Source of the DNA: Macrococcoides bohemicum | GTDB taxonomy: Bacteria; Bacillota; Bacilli; Staphylococcales; Staphylococcaceae | Reading direction: 5' to 3' | Assembly (NCBI RefSeq): GCF_003259675.1 | Contig: NZ_PZJG01000001.1 | Span: forward strand, 310,001 to 374,000 | Length of the DNA stretch: 64,000 nucleotides | In this document: positions 46,178 to 58,578 of the stretch, piece by piece | Position numbering within the stretch: position 1 is the first letter of the stretch | How the letters are laid out: the number at the start of each line of letters is the position of its first letter | The notes under the pieces: model-generated | What the model was told of the DNA's origin: nothing | Seen by the model: the letters and a program-made list of their open reading frames with translations, nothing else | Database searches by the model: none | Program-made: the position numbers and the translations under genes

Positions 46178-46627
46178 ATGACGGATCAAAATAAAAAGTT
46201 TTATTTAATTCGCGAAGACGTATTGCCTGAATCAGTAAAGAAAACTTTATTAATTAAAGATTTACTTGATAAAAATCCAAAGCTATCAATATTTGATGCA
46301 GTAAAAACATACGATTTATCCAGAAGTGCTTTTTATAAATATAAAGATACAATTTTTCCGGTTGATGAAAAAACACGGGAACGTAATATTACAATGATGG
46401 TCCAGGTAGACGATAAAGTTGGTTTGTTAAGTCGTATATTAGAATTTATTGCAAGTGAGAATGGGTCTGTGCTAACAATACACCAGACAATTCCAATTAA
46501 GGATAAAGCAACGATTACAATATCTTTAAATGCAACAAATATGGATTTAACGATTAACGAACTGATTGAAAAGATTGAAGCACTCGATTATGTTAATCAA
46601 GTGCAGCTACTTGGTATGAGTTTATAG
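46178..46627 (+). CDS. ACT domain protein, PheB-like
   Basis: The 149-aa protein has a short N-terminal helix-turn-helix-like part (SIFDAVKTYDLSRSAFYKYK) and a C-terminal ACT domain (VQVDDKVGLLSRILEFIASE). This is the arrangement of the UPF0735/PheB group found next to obg. Amino-acid binding is expected from the ACT domain; the role is not established. Confidence 0.85.
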   Translation: MTDQNKKFYLIREDVLPESVKKTLLIKDLLDKNPKLSIFDAVKTYDLSRSAFYKYKDTIFPVDEKTRERNITMMVQVDDKVGLLSRILEFIASENGSVLTIHQTIPIKDKATITISLNATNMDLTINELIEKIEALDYVNQVQLLGMSL

Positions 46628-46636
46628 GAGGGTACG

Positions 46637-47227
46637 ATGTACGCTTATTTAGAAGGACAATTAAATGAAATTTTACCAACACATCTCGTTGTTGGCGTGA
46701 ACGGTATAGGATATGAATGTCATGTACCAAATCCTTATCGCTTTCAAAAACATTTAAATAAAGATTTTAAATTATATACGCAGCTGGTTGTTCGTGAAGA
46801 TGCACATACGCTATATGGTTTCGATTCAATGGAAGAAAAACAGTTGTTTTTATCTTTAAATAAAGTAACTGGTATAGGTCCAAAGTCTGCTTTAGCAATA
46901 TTAGCATCAAGCTCACCAAAAGAAATTAAAAATGCGATTGAAAGTGAAAATGATAGTTATTTAATCAAGTTTCCTGGCATCGGTAAGAAGACAGCACGTC
47001 AAATGATACTTGATTTAAAAGGCAAATTGATTATTACGGATGAGACAGAAGTATTTAAAGAAATCACTGAGCAGAAGACTGAAGTTATCGAAGAAGCACT
47101 TCTTGCTTTAGAAGCCTTAGGTTACACAAAACGTGAACTTCAAAAAGTTGAAAAAGTATTAAAACAAGAGCAGCTTGCAACAGTTGATGAAAATGTCAAA
47201 CGTGCCTTTCAAATGCTTATTTCATAA
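46637..47227 (+). CDS. ruvA: Holliday junction branch migration protein RuvA
   Basis: RuvA binds four-way DNA junctions and loads RuvB. The 196-aa protein starts [19 protein letters not shown] and carries the two helix-hairpin-helix motifs ([14 protein letters not shown] and [19 protein letters not shown]), then the C-terminal RuvB-binding domain ([16 protein letters not shown]). ruvB follows after 14 bases. Confidence 0.97.
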   Translation: MYAYLEGQLNEILPTHLVVGVNGIGYECHVPNPYRFQKHLNKDFKLYTQLVVREDAHTLYGFDSMEEKQLFLSLNKVTGIGPKSALAILASSSPKEIKNAIESENDSYLIKFPGIGKKTARQMILDLKGKLIITDETEVFKEITEQKTEVIEEALLALEALGYTKRELQKVEKVLKQEQLATVDENVKRAFQMLIS

Positions 47228-47241
47228 AGGAGTTGAAATGA

Positions 47242-48255
47242 TTGGATGACAGAATTATAGATGATACGCTTTTAAACTCAGAGGAATTTCATGATGAATT
47301 AAGTTTGCGTCCGACAAAACTTTCCCAGTATATAGGCCAGGAAAAAATAAAACATAATCTGGATGTATTTATTCAAGCTGCAAAATTGCGTAATGAATCA
47401 CTAGATCATGTGTTGTTATATGGTCCGCCTGGACTTGGTAAGACAACGCTCGCTACAATTGTGGCGAATGAACTCGGTGTAAATATTAGGACGACTTCAG
47501 GACCGTCAATAGAACGTCCGGGAGATTTAGCAGCAATTCTTTCAAGTTTAAATGCAGGCGATGTTCTTTTTATCGATGAAATTCATCGCCTAAGTCGCGT
47601 AGTTGAAGAAGTATTATATCCTGCAATGGAAGACTTTATGTTAGATATCGTAGTAGGTAAAGGCGAAGAGGCTAGAAGTATACGTATTGAATTACCACCA
47701 TTCACTTTAATTGGTGCTACAACACGTGCCGGAAGCCTATCTGCACCTTTACGCGACCGTTTTGGTGTGCATTTAAGACTTGATTATTATTCTATAGATG
47801 ATTTATCTCAAGTTGTGAGCCGCACAGCTGATGTGTTTGATGTAGCAATTGATGATGCATCAGTCACAGAACTTGCCATGCGTAGCCGTGGTACACCTCG
47901 TATAGCTAATCGTTTATTACGACGAGTGCGCGATTTTGCACAAGTTAAAAATGATGGTCATATTGATTTTGAAATTACATCAAATGCCTTGAATTTATTG
48001 CAGGTTGATGCCTATGGATTAGATCATATCGATCATAAAATATTAATGGCTATCATTGAAAGGTATAACGGTGGCCCGGTAGGTCTCGATACGATAGCTG
48101 TGTCTATCGGTGAGGAACGTATGACACTTGAAGATGTTTATGAACCCTATTTAATACAAAAAGGCTTTTTAGAACGTACGCAACGTGGACGTGTAGCCAC
48201 ACCGCTTGCTTATAAACATTTTAATATTCCGTTTGATAACGAAAAGAGGAAATAA
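47242..48255 (+). CDS. ruvB: Holliday junction helicase RuvB
   Basis: RuvB is the AAA+ motor for branch migration. The TTG start at 47242 follows AAGGAG (47227-47232) by nine bases and gives [20 protein letters not shown], the expected acidic N-terminus; the ATG at 47238 is out of frame and stops after three codons. Walker A is GPPGLGKTT, Walker B FIDEIHRL, and the C-terminal winged helix contains [16 protein letters not shown]. It is 337 aa. Confidence 0.96.
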   Translation: MDDRIIDDTLLNSEEFHDELSLRPTKLSQYIGQEKIKHNLDVFIQAAKLRNESLDHVLLYGPPGLGKTTLATIVANELGVNIRTTSGPSIERPGDLAAILSSLNAGDVLFIDEIHRLSRVVEEVLYPAMEDFMLDIVVGKGEEARSIRIELPPFTLIGATTRAGSLSAPLRDRFGVHLRLDYYSIDDLSQVVSRTADVFDVAIDDASVTELAMRSRGTPRIANRLLRRVRDFAQVKNDGHIDFEITSNALNLLQVDAYGLDHIDHKILMAIIERYNGGPVGLDTIAVSIGEERMTLEDVYEPYLIQKGFLERTQRGRVATPLAYKHFNIPFDNEKRK

Positions 48256-48257
48256 AG

Positions 48258-50433
<2,176 letters not shown>

Positions 50434-50443
50434 GAGGTAAATG

Positions 50444-50716
50444 ATGTCACCAGAAATGCAGGCAATTATCGTACAAATATTACCGTTGATCGTATTATTA
50501 TTTGTGGCATATTTTTTAATGATTAGACCACAGCAAAAAAGAACGAAAGAACAACAGGAACTACTTAGAAACTTAAAAAGAGGCGACAAAGTTGCTACTA
50601 TCGGTGGATTACAAGGTACAGTGAAATCAGTTGATGCACACTTTGTAACGATCATTGTCAATAACAAAGGTACAGAAATGACTTTTGATAAGATGGCAAT
50701 CAAAAAAGCTAAGTAA
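50444..50716 (+). CDS. yajC: Preprotein translocase subunit YajC
   Basis: YajC is a small membrane protein that associates with SecDF. It has one N-terminal span (IIVQILPLIVLLFVAYFLMI) followed by RPQQKRTKEQQ and LKRGDKVATIGGLQGTVKSV. Two adjacent ATGs (50441 and 50444) are possible; spacing from AGGAGG favours 50444, giving 90 aa. The 179 bases to secDF are AT-rich and have no gene. Confidence 0.93.
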   Translation: MSPEMQAIIVQILPLIVLLFVAYFLMIRPQQKRTKEQQELLRNLKRGDKVATIGGLQGTVKSVDAHFVTIIVNNKGTEMTFDKMAIKKAK

Positions 50717-50895
50717 AAGTATGGGTTATTAAAATTAATCGCGTAATAAATCAAATAAAAAATCCTATTAAATTAAATATTTTTATATATTTATCAAATT
50801 TTACACATCTTTAATATCGTTTTAAGTTAAGGTTATGTTATTATTTATTACATTGGTAAAATGTGTTTTTAAATTTGAGTTTTTGAGGTGGAACT

Positions 50896-53187
50896 GTGAA
50901 AAAACGTAGCAGATTGATAGCGTTACTGTTATTAACAATACTGTTGTTCAGCTCAATGGGTGTAACAGTAAAAGGTATTATGGAGAAAGTAAATCTGGGT
51001 TTAGATTTACAAGGTGGTTTTGAAGTACTTTATAAAGTTGATAAACTAGATAAAAACGACAAAATCGATAGTGAAGTAGTTAAGGCAACGAGTAAGACAC
51101 TTGAATCGCGTGTCAATGTTTTAGGGGTATCAGAACCTAAAATTCAGATAGAAAATAATGACAGAATTCGTGTTCAGCTTGCCGGTGTTAAAAATCAAAA
51201 TGAAGCACGAGAGATTTTATCTACAAGTGCGAACCTTACGATTCGTGACGCTAATGATAAGTTACTTCTTTCAGGTAAAGATTTAGTACAAGGTGGTGCT
51301 AAACAAGCATTTGATCAGAATAGTAATGCACCTGTTGTTACCTTAAAATTAAAATCAGCGAAAAAATTTGCTGATGTTACACGTAAAATTTCAAAACAGA
51401 ACCCAAATATAATGGTTATCTGGATGGACTTTGAAGAAGGTAAAGATAGCTATAAAAAAGAAGCTAAGCGTGAACAGGCTGGAAAAGAACCTAAATACGT
51501 GAGTGCTGCCGGAGTATCACAGGAAATCAATTCGCAAAATGTTGAGATTTCAGGTGGATTCCAGGGTGAAGAAGGATTAATACGTGCAAAACAAATTGCT
51601 GACTTATTAAACTCAGGTTCACTACCAGTTAAACTTACAGAAGTTTATTCAACTTCTGTTGGTGCTCAGTTTGGGCAAGATGCGTTACATGATACAATGT
51701 TAGCATCTGCAGTCGGAGTAGGATTAATTTTCTTATTTATGATTTTCTATTACCGTTTACCAGGTATATTAGCTGTCATCTCTTTATCTGCTTATATTTG
51801 GTTAACGATGATAGCATTTAATATGATCCATGGTGTACTTACGTTACCGGGTATTGCAGCGTTAGTGTTAGGTGTAGGTATGGCCGTTGATGCCAATATC
51901 ATCATGTATGAACGTATTAAAGATGAATTGAAGATTGGCCGTAGCGTAAAACAGGCATTTAAAAAAGGATCTAGCTCATCATTTTTAACGATACTCGATG
52001 CCAACTTAACAACAGTACTTGCTGCTTTAGTATTATTCTTCTTAGGAACAAGTAGTGTTAAAGGTTTTGCGACAATGTTGTTACTAGGTATCTTAATGAT
52101 CTTTATTACACAAGTATTCTTTACACGTCTATTATTGAGTCTTGCTGTAAATTCAGGATTCTTTGATAAGAAATTTAGTTTCTTCGGTGTGAACAGCAAA
52201 CAGCGTCATCACCTTTCAGAAGGCATCGATGTACATGATCTAAAGACACGCTGGGATCGTATTAATTTCGTAAAGCTTGCAAAACCTTTACTTGCAGCAT
52301 CATTAGCCTCTATTATTATCGGAAGTATTATCATTGCCTTAATGGGATTAAATTTAGGCATCGACTTTAAATCAGGAACACGTGTAGATGTGAAGAGCGA
52401 TCAAGTGATAAAAGTAGACGACGTTAAAACATCATTGAAATCTTTAGATTTAGAAACTGATAATATTATTGTTAATTCTGATACAAATAAAACAGCTGTA
52501 ATTCAATTCAAAGATCCATTGACTAAAAATCAAATTAGAGATTTAAAATCTGACTTTGATAAGAAATTCGGGCATGAACCGAATGTAAATACTGTTTCTA
52601 GTGAAATTGGTAAAGAATTAGCTAAAAATGCGATTAAATCTGTAATCATTGCATCTATCGGTATCATCATCTATGTAACATTCCGATTTGAATGGAGAAT
52701 GGGTTTAACATCTGTACTTTCTCTATTACACGATGCGTTTTTAATCATTGCGTTCTTTAGTATTTTCAGAATAGAAGTGGATGTCACATTTATCGCAGCG
52801 ATTCTGACAATTATCGGTTACTCAATCAACGATACAATCGTAACTTTTGACCGTGTACGTGAGAACCTGCATAAAATGAAAGTCATTACACGTCCAGAAC
52901 AGATTGATGACATCGTTAATAGTTCAATTCGACAAACATTAACGCGTTCAATCAATACGGTATTAACTGTAATTATCGTTGTTGTTGCTTTGATGTTACT
53001 TGGAGCATCTAGTATCTTTAACTTCTCACTTGCATTACTTGTAGGATTAATTTCCGGAGTGTTTAGTTCGATCTTTATTGCCGTACCACTTTGGGGTATC
53101 TTAAAGAAACGTCAATTAAAAGCAAATGGTGGACGTCTAACAGTTTATGAAGAAAAGAAAGCTAATGATGAAAAGATATATGTATAA
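50896..53187 (+). CDS. secDF: Protein translocase SecDF (fused)
   Basis: SecD and SecF are fused in one 763-aa protein that uses the proton gradient to aid protein export. The SecD half has NLGLDLQGGFEVLYK and VGMAVDANIIMYERIKDE; the SecF half has GLNLGIDFKSGTRVDV and TIIGYSINDTIVTFDRVREN. Twelve membrane spans are expected. The GTG start follows GAGGTGG. A terminator ends it. Confidence 0.97.
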   Translation: MKKRSRLIALLLLTILLFSSMGVTVKGIMEKVNLGLDLQGGFEVLYKVDKLDKNDKIDSEVVKATSKTLESRVNVLGVSEPKIQIENNDRIRVQLAGVKNQNEAREILSTSANLTIRDANDKLLLSGKDLVQGGAKQAFDQNSNAPVVTLKLKSAKKFADVTRKISKQNPNIMVIWMDFEEGKDSYKKEAKREQAGKEPKYVSAAGVSQEINSQNVEISGGFQGEEGLIRAKQIADLLNSGSLPVKLTEVYSTSVGAQFGQDALHDTMLASAVGVGLIFLFMIFYYRLPGILAVISLSAYIWLTMIAFNMIHGVLTLPGIAALVLGVGMAVDANIIMYERIKDELKIGRSVKQAFKKGSSSSFLTILDANLTTVLAALVLFFLGTSSVKGFATMLLLGILMIFITQVFFTRLLLSLAVNSGFFDKKFSFFGVNSKQRHHLSEGIDVHDLKTRWDRINFVKLAKPLLAASLASIIIGSIIIALMGLNLGIDFKSGTRVDVKSDQVIKVDDVKTSLKSLDLETDNIIVNSDTNKTAVIQFKDPLTKNQIRDLKSDFDKKFGHEPNVNTVSSEIGKELAKNAIKSVIIASIGIIIYVTFRFEWRMGLTSVLSLLHDAFLIIAFFSIFRIEVDVTFIAAILTIIGYSINDTIVTFDRVRENLHKMKVITRPEQIDDIVNSSIRQTLTRSINTVLTVIIVVVALMLLGASSIFNFSLALLVGLISGVFSSIFIAVPLWGILKKRQLKANGGRLTVYEEKKANDEKIYV

Positions 53188-53190
53188 TAA

Positions 53191-53230
53191 AAAAGAAAAA
53201 TCATGTCTATACATGATTTTTCTTTTTTTG
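53191..53230 (+). terminator. Intrinsic terminator after secDF
   Basis: AAAAGAAAAATCATGT (53191-53206) pairs perfectly with ACATGATTTTTCTTTT (53211-53226) around a four-base loop, followed by T residues. Confidence 0.92.
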
Positions 53231-53296
53231 TTTAAAATTCACAAATTACATTAAATTTTTATTATGATTAAGATATCAGTCATTTGGAGGAGAATT

Positions 53297-54400
53297 ATGA
53301 AAATCACAAAGATTATTGGCCACTATATTCAACTACCGTTAAAAGAACCATTTATAATTAATTATGCAACATATGATAGCATGCACTCAGTAATTGTAGA
53401 AATACATACTGACACCGGCATTATAGGATTTGGAGAAGGTGTTGCTGATGAGCATGTTACTGGTGAAAGTGCTGCGGGTATTTTTGCAAATCTTGCAATG
53501 ATTGCACCTAAACTTATCGGAGAAAATCCGTTAAATATTGAAGCCATTCATTTAAAGCTCGATGAAATGATTTTAGGCAATCCTGCATTAAAGGCAAGTA
53601 TAGATATTGCATTATATGATATTTTAGGTAAACATGCTAATTTGCCAATTTATCAGTTGCTTGGAGGAAAAACAGTTGAAAGACTAGATTACGCAAAAGT
53701 ATTAAGTGTAAAAAATATTGAAGAAACAAAAAAAGATATTGATATATTACTTGAATCTGGGTATAAAGTGATTAAAGTTAAACTTGGTGGTAACATATTT
53801 GATGATATTCTGAAACTGAAACAGATACTAGAGTATATTAAAGAAGCAGATGCAATCGTTCGTGTTGACTGCAATCAAGCCTGGTCTAATCCTAAGGCGA
53901 TTATTCAGGCATTGAAATCTATAGATGATCCGAAATTGAAATGGATTGAACAACCATTGAAATATAATGATATTGAAGGTATGAAATATTTATATGAAAA
54001 TATGAATGTGTGCTTAATGGCGGATGAAATGATTAAAGATATACATGATTTAGCAAGACTCTCTACGCCACATTTTGATTTATTGAATGTAAAACTAATG
54101 AAGTGTGGCGGTATTCACAACGCTGTAAAATTAATTCGTTTCGCTGAAGGTTTAGGTATTGAATGTCAAATTGGTTCAATGGTGGAATCATCTATTGGCA
54201 GCGCTGCAGGTTACCATACAGCAATGGCGTTAAATAATGTCAAATCAACTGAATTAACTGGATCTTTACTCTTCAGTCAGGATATCGGTGACTTGAAATT
54301 TAATATTCCTTATGTTGATTTAGGTGATGTACCAGGACTAGGCATTACAATAAATAAAGAAGCATTAGCAGCATTAACTGTTAAAAAATTTGAAGTATAA
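53297..54400 (+). CDS. Dipeptide epimerase (enolase superfamily)
   Basis: The 367-aa protein is a muconate-lactonising-enzyme type member of the enolase superfamily. The catalytic Lys-x-Lys is in YKVIKVKLGGN (about 160-170), metal ligands are in VDCNQAWSN, WIEQPL and LMADEMIKD, and the second catalytic Lys is in LLNVKLMKCGG. This set fits L-Ala-D/L-Glu epimerases used in muropeptide recycling; the precise dipeptide is inferred. GGAGGAG precedes the ATG at 53297. An M20 hydrolase follows, fitting a peptide-use pathway. Confidence 0.82.
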   Translation: MKITKIIGHYIQLPLKEPFIINYATYDSMHSVIVEIHTDTGIIGFGEGVADEHVTGESAAGIFANLAMIAPKLIGENPLNIEAIHLKLDEMILGNPALKASIDIALYDILGKHANLPIYQLLGGKTVERLDYAKVLSVKNIEETKKDIDILLESGYKVIKVKLGGNIFDDILKLKQILEYIKEADAIVRVDCNQAWSNPKAIIQALKSIDDPKLKWIEQPLKYNDIEGMKYLYENMNVCLMADEMIKDIHDLARLSTPHFDLLNVKLMKCGGIHNAVKLIRFAEGLGIECQIGSMVESSIGSAAGYHTAMALNNVKSTELTGSLLFSQDIGDLKFNIPYVDLGDVPGLGITINKEALAALTVKKFEV

Positions 54401-54468
54401 TTTAATTAATAGATAAAAGTAATAAAATTAAAAAAATAATTTTAAACAATTTTATAAAGGGGATTAAC

Positions 54469-55581
54469 ATGGATAATACTGATTTTCATGATAGGATATT
54501 AGATATTAATCGTGAACTGAATTTAAGAGCTGAAGTAAGTTGGGATGAAGAGAAAACAACTAAATATATAGAAAAGTTATTTAGAGATGAATACGAAGTA
54601 CATCGATTTAATAAAACTGGATTATACATTAAAGTACCTGGAAAAATTGATAAGACTGTCGCATTTAGAAGTGATATCGATGCATTACCATACAACTTTG
54701 AAGATGGATTGAAAGTAATCCATGCATGTGGTCATGATGCGCATATGACAACTTTGATTGGTCTGTTGTTTAAATTGAAGCTAACAAATTATAAACCTAA
54801 ATATAACTTATTGTTTATCTTCCAGCCTGCTGAAGAAGCTGGAAGTGGTGCTAAATATGTATTAGAACACGATATTTTAAATGATGTTGAATTTATGTTC
54901 GGTATGCATGTCAGACCAAAAAATGAATTGAAAGGAAATGAATTTTCGAGCAGTATCCAGCATGGAGCAAGCGCAACACTTCACGTAGATATAACAACGA
55001 CGGAAGGTCATGCGGGTCGTCCATGGGAATCTATCAATAGCATTGATATTGCAATGGCGTTAAATCAAAAAATTAAAGCGCTGAACAATGAAAAAGACAG
55101 ATCTTTTTCTATTAAGATGACGACGATTGAAACGCTTGGAGGGACTCATAATACGATTCCGGGCACAGTAAATTGTGTATTTGATGTTAGGGCACAATAC
55201 AACGATAAGATGGCTTCTTTACAGGAAAATATTGATAGAATCTGCGAGATGATCAAAGGTCAATATGATTGTACACTAAAATATTACTATTCAAGTAATA
55301 CTGTTGCAGCAGAAGTAAGTGATGAAGCTAGAAATATATTAACAGAAGTACTTCGTGAACAGCAGCATGATTATATAGAAACAATTGTAACACCTGGTGC
55401 TGAAGATTTTCATACGTACTCAAACACGCTGCCTGAGATTAAAACGACGATGCTTGGTATTGGATGTAATATGAATCATGGACTACATCATCCCGAAATG
55501 AAATACGACAAAGAATCAATATTTACTGCGATAAATATTTATTATGATGTGATAAAAAAAATAGATAAAAAAGTAAGTTAA
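54469..55581 (+). CDS. M20-family metal-dependent amidohydrolase
   Basis: The 370-aa enzyme resembles HipO/AmiD-type aminoacylases that cleave N-acyl amino acids or small peptides. Metal-binding motifs are HACGHDAHMTTLIG, FQPAEEAGSGAK and the C-terminal NMNHGLHHPEMKY. The lid domain has TEGHAGRPWESINS. It follows the dipeptide epimerase by 68 bases and may act on the same peptides. The substrate is unknown. Confidence 0.82.
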   Translation: MDNTDFHDRILDINRELNLRAEVSWDEEKTTKYIEKLFRDEYEVHRFNKTGLYIKVPGKIDKTVAFRSDIDALPYNFEDGLKVIHACGHDAHMTTLIGLLFKLKLTNYKPKYNLLFIFQPAEEAGSGAKYVLEHDILNDVEFMFGMHVRPKNELKGNEFSSSIQHGASATLHVDITTTEGHAGRPWESINSIDIAMALNQKIKALNNEKDRSFSIKMTTIETLGGTHNTIPGTVNCVFDVRAQYNDKMASLQENIDRICEMIKGQYDCTLKYYYSSNTVAAEVSDEARNILTEVLREQQHDYIETIVTPGAEDFHTYSNTLPEIKTTMLGIGCNMNHGLHHPEMKYDKESIFTAINIYYDVIKKIDKKVS

Positions 55582-55586
55582 ATTGG

Positions 55587-55614
55587 AGGCATTCATTTTC
55601 TAAAATGAATGCCT
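55587..55614 (+). terminator. Strong hairpin between the M20 gene and recJ
   Basis: AGGCATTCATTTT and AAAATGAATGCCT form a near-continuous stem with a tiny loop. A T run is missing, so it may be a weak or factor-assisted terminator. A TATAAT-like sequence follows at about 55619 and may be part of the recJ promoter. Confidence 0.5.
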
Positions 55615-55647
55615 TCATGTATAATTCTAGATTGTAGGGGGATTGTT

Positions 55648-57897
55648 ATGAAGAAAATGAAATGGCAAGTGTCAAGGATAGAAAATACAATTCCTGATGA
55701 CTTAATCAAGAAATATAAAATTTCTAGTATCAATCAGAAAATATTAAATGCACGAAATATCGTAACAGATGAACAGCTCAATGATGTCTTTTCTGAAGGT
55801 AGTATGCATGACCCGTTTTTAATGTTTGATATGGCAAAAGCAATATCGAGAATAAAAGTTGCAATTGAAAACGGTGAACCGATTCTCGTTTATGGTGATT
55901 ATGATGCAGATGGTGTGACAAGTACAACTGTTCTTGTCAAAACGCTGGAATCCATGGGCGCTTTAGTTGGCTGGTATATTCCTAATCGATTTACAGAAGG
56001 ATATGGTCCAAATGAAGATGCATTTCGTCAGGCAGCAGATGAAGGTGTTAAATTAATTATTACCGTTGATAATGGTATTCAAGGTCATCATGAAGTGGAT
56101 GTTGCCAATGCACTGGGTATGGACATTATAATAACAGACCATCATGAAATTGGTGAAACATTACCAAACGCATATGCAATCATACATCCGATGCATCCAG
56201 ATGGCAACTATCCTTTCGAACACTTGGCAGGCGTAGGTGTAGCTTATAAGTTGAGTCATGCTTTACTTGGTGAACAAAATGAACAATATTTGGCATTCGT
56301 AGCGATTGGAACGATAAGTGACCTCGTTTCCATGACTGGAGAAAATAGAGCGATGGTTAAGCGTGGGTTAAAGTTGCTAAATCAAATGCCACCTGTAGGT
56401 GTTGCAGCATTGTTAAAACAAGCTGGTTACTCTGGTTTGATCGATGAGGAAACTATTGGGTTTATTATCGGCCCTAGATTAAATGCTGTCGGACGACTGG
56501 ACGATGCAAAAATTGCTGCTGAACTTTTACAGCTGGATGACGCTGAGGAAGCGGAATGGATGGCCGAACAAGTTGATAGTTTTAATGTTGAACGTAAAGC
56601 TATCGTAGCGTCAATTACGCAGGAAGCAATGATTGAAGCTGAAGAGAAAATCAGTAATGGCAATCGTTTTCTAGTCCTTGCAAAAGAGCATTGGAATGAG
56701 GGTGTCCTTGGTATAGTTGCGAGTCGTATCGTTGAAAAATATAATCTGCCGACCATAGTCTTAAATATAGATTATGTGAATGACTACGCAAAGGGTTCAG
56801 CACGGAGTGTTGAGCAGATTTCAATGTATGAAAGTCTTGACCAGGCGCGAGAATTGATTACTAAGTTTGGTGGCCATCATATGGCAGCTGGTTTGACGTT
56901 ACCAATCGATCATATTGAACAGTTAGAACGTAGTATCAATCATTATTTGGAAAGCGTATTAGAAGGTGAACCGATAACTTCCCAATTAAATATAGATACT
57001 GTTATTGATATGGATGATATTACAGTAAAAAATATTAGTGATATAGAATTATTAAGACCATTTGGAACAGATTTTAAAGCACCGGTAATAGGTTTATATG
57101 ACCAGACGATTAGTGAGATAAAACAAATTGGACAAAATGCAGCACATTTAAAGTTTAAAACAATGTCAGATTTGAATTGTTTAATGTGGAAACAAGGTGA
57201 ATTAATCAAAGAGTTTCCTTCAGGAGCTGTTATTAATTTAGCGGGTGCACTGCAACTCAATGAATGGAATGGCAATATTTCGCCACAAATGATTGTGCAG
57301 TCAATGCAATCTGATGAAATTAAAATGATTGATTTTCGCAATGCGCATCCGAGAAAATTTGCATTTTTAAAAGATGAACAAGTTGCCTATGTTATTCATC
57401 CAGATCAGCAAAAAATCAACGAAAATTACTATTATTATGGCGAATCTGTATTTGGACATGATAAAATAGTATTTAGAGATATCCCTCATAATTATGACAG
57501 TTTCAAAAAAACATTTGATACAATTGATGCAGATACTATCTATTTAATTTTTCATAAGAAAAATCAAATTTACTTCGAAGGTATGCCTAGTATTGAAAAA
57601 TTCAAATTATTATTCAAATGTTTTAAAATGAAGCCGGTCATTGATTTAAAGACGGATGGTGGTTATCTTATTGATTTACTGAAGGTGAAGCCTGATACTT
57701 TACTATTCATGTTAGAAGTATACAAAGATTTAAACTTTATTTATCAATCTGAATTAACTTATCATTTAAATGAAACGATTGAAAAGGCTGAAATACAGTC
57801 TTCAGAAACGTATCAAAAAAGATTAAATGCTTTAAAAATAGAACAGACTTTCCTGTTCTCAACATTTGACAGTTTTAAACAACAAATTATGAAATAA
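55648..57897 (+). CDS. recJ: Single-stranded-DNA-specific exonuclease RecJ
   Basis: RecJ degrades 5' single-stranded DNA in repair and recombination. The ATG at 55648 follows TAGGGGG and gives 749 aa; the Firmicute form with extra C-terminal domain. DHH phosphoesterase motifs are VYGDYDADGVTSTT, IITVDNGI, IITDHHEIG and, in DHHA1, FGGHHMAAGLT. The upstream ATG at 55609 lies within the hairpin and is unlikely. Confidence 0.96.
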   Translation: MKKMKWQVSRIENTIPDDLIKKYKISSINQKILNARNIVTDEQLNDVFSEGSMHDPFLMFDMAKAISRIKVAIENGEPILVYGDYDADGVTSTTVLVKTLESMGALVGWYIPNRFTEGYGPNEDAFRQAADEGVKLIITVDNGIQGHHEVDVANALGMDIIITDHHEIGETLPNAYAIIHPMHPDGNYPFEHLAGVGVAYKLSHALLGEQNEQYLAFVAIGTISDLVSMTGENRAMVKRGLKLLNQMPPVGVAALLKQAGYSGLIDEETIGFIIGPRLNAVGRLDDAKIAAELLQLDDAEEAEWMAEQVDSFNVERKAIVASITQEAMIEAEEKISNGNRFLVLAKEHWNEGVLGIVASRIVEKYNLPTIVLNIDYVNDYAKGSARSVEQISMYESLDQARELITKFGGHHMAAGLTLPIDHIEQLERSINHYLESVLEGEPITSQLNIDTVIDMDDITVKNISDIELLRPFGTDFKAPVIGLYDQTISEIKQIGQNAAHLKFKTMSDLNCLMWKQGELIKEFPSGAVINLAGALQLNEWNGNISPQMIVQSMQSDEIKMIDFRNAHPRKFAFLKDEQVAYVIHPDQQKINENYYYYGESVFGHDKIVFRDIPHNYDSFKKTFDTIDADTIYLIFHKKNQIYFEGMPSIEKFKLLFKCFKMKPVIDLKTDGGYLIDLLKVKPDTLLFMLEVYKDLNFIYQSELTYHLNETIEKAEIQSSETYQKRLNALKIEQTFLFSTFDSFKQQIMK

Positions 57898-57937
57898 TAT
57901 TTAAAAAATAAATGAATTTTATTGTGGAGGCACAAAG

Positions 57938-58459
57938 ATGGATTTAAAAAATCATATTGCAGAAGTGAAAGACTGGCCAAAAGAAGGTATTAGCTTTAAA
58001 GATATTACAACTTTGATGGATAATGGTGAAGCATATGCCTATGCTACAGATCAGATTGTTAATTTCGCACGTGAAAAAGAAATTGATATCGTAGTTGGAC
58101 CAGAAGCACGTGGATTTATAATCGGATGTCCAGTCGCTTATGCAATGAACATTGGCTTTGCACCTGTTAGAAAAGAAGGTAAATTACCAAGGGAAGTTAT
58201 TCGTTATGAATATGATCTTGAATATGGTAGTAACGTGTTAACGATGCATAAAGATGCGATTAAACCAGGTCAACGTGTATTAATAACAGATGATTTACTA
58301 GCAACAGGTGGAACGATTGAAGCAACAATAAAATTAATTGAGCAATTAGGTGGAATTGTTGCAGGTATTGCCTTTATTATAGATTTAAAATATTTAAACG
58401 GTATGCAGAAGTTAGAAGGGTACGATGTTTTAACATTGGTAGAGTATGAAGAAGAATAA
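57938..58459 (+). CDS. apt: Adenine phosphoribosyltransferase
   Basis: Apt makes AMP from adenine and PRPP. The 173-aa protein begins [20 protein letters not shown] and has [17 protein letters not shown] and the PRPP motif [16 protein letters not shown]. It is followed by a terminator, then rel, as in staphylococci. Confidence 0.98.
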   Translation: MDLKNHIAEVKDWPKEGISFKDITTLMDNGEAYAYATDQIVNFAREKEIDIVVGPEARGFIIGCPVAYAMNIGFAPVRKEGKLPREVIRYEYDLEYGSNVLTMHKDAIKPGQRVLITDDLLATGGTIEATIKLIEQLGGIVAGIAFIIDLKYLNGMQKLEGYDVLTLVEYEEE

Positions 58460-58472
58460 TAATCGTTTACCG

Positions 58473-58512
58473 AAAAAGATTGAGTAGCAATAAATTGACT
58501 CAGTCTTTTTTA
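58473..58512 (+). terminator. Intrinsic terminator after apt
   Basis: AAAAAGATTGAGT pairs with ACTCAGTCTTTTT (about 58498-58510) with one wobble, followed by T residues. Confidence 0.85.
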
Positions 58513-58578
58513 TATTTCATTTATAAATCAGTCATAATATAGTATTATTAATACATTATATAAAGAGGTGGTGATAGA

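Noticed and set aside
55609-55647. RecJ start at the ATG 55609
   Set aside because: That ATG lies in the 3' arm of the hairpin and lacks a ribosome-binding site; 55648 follows TAGGGGG and fits the family start.
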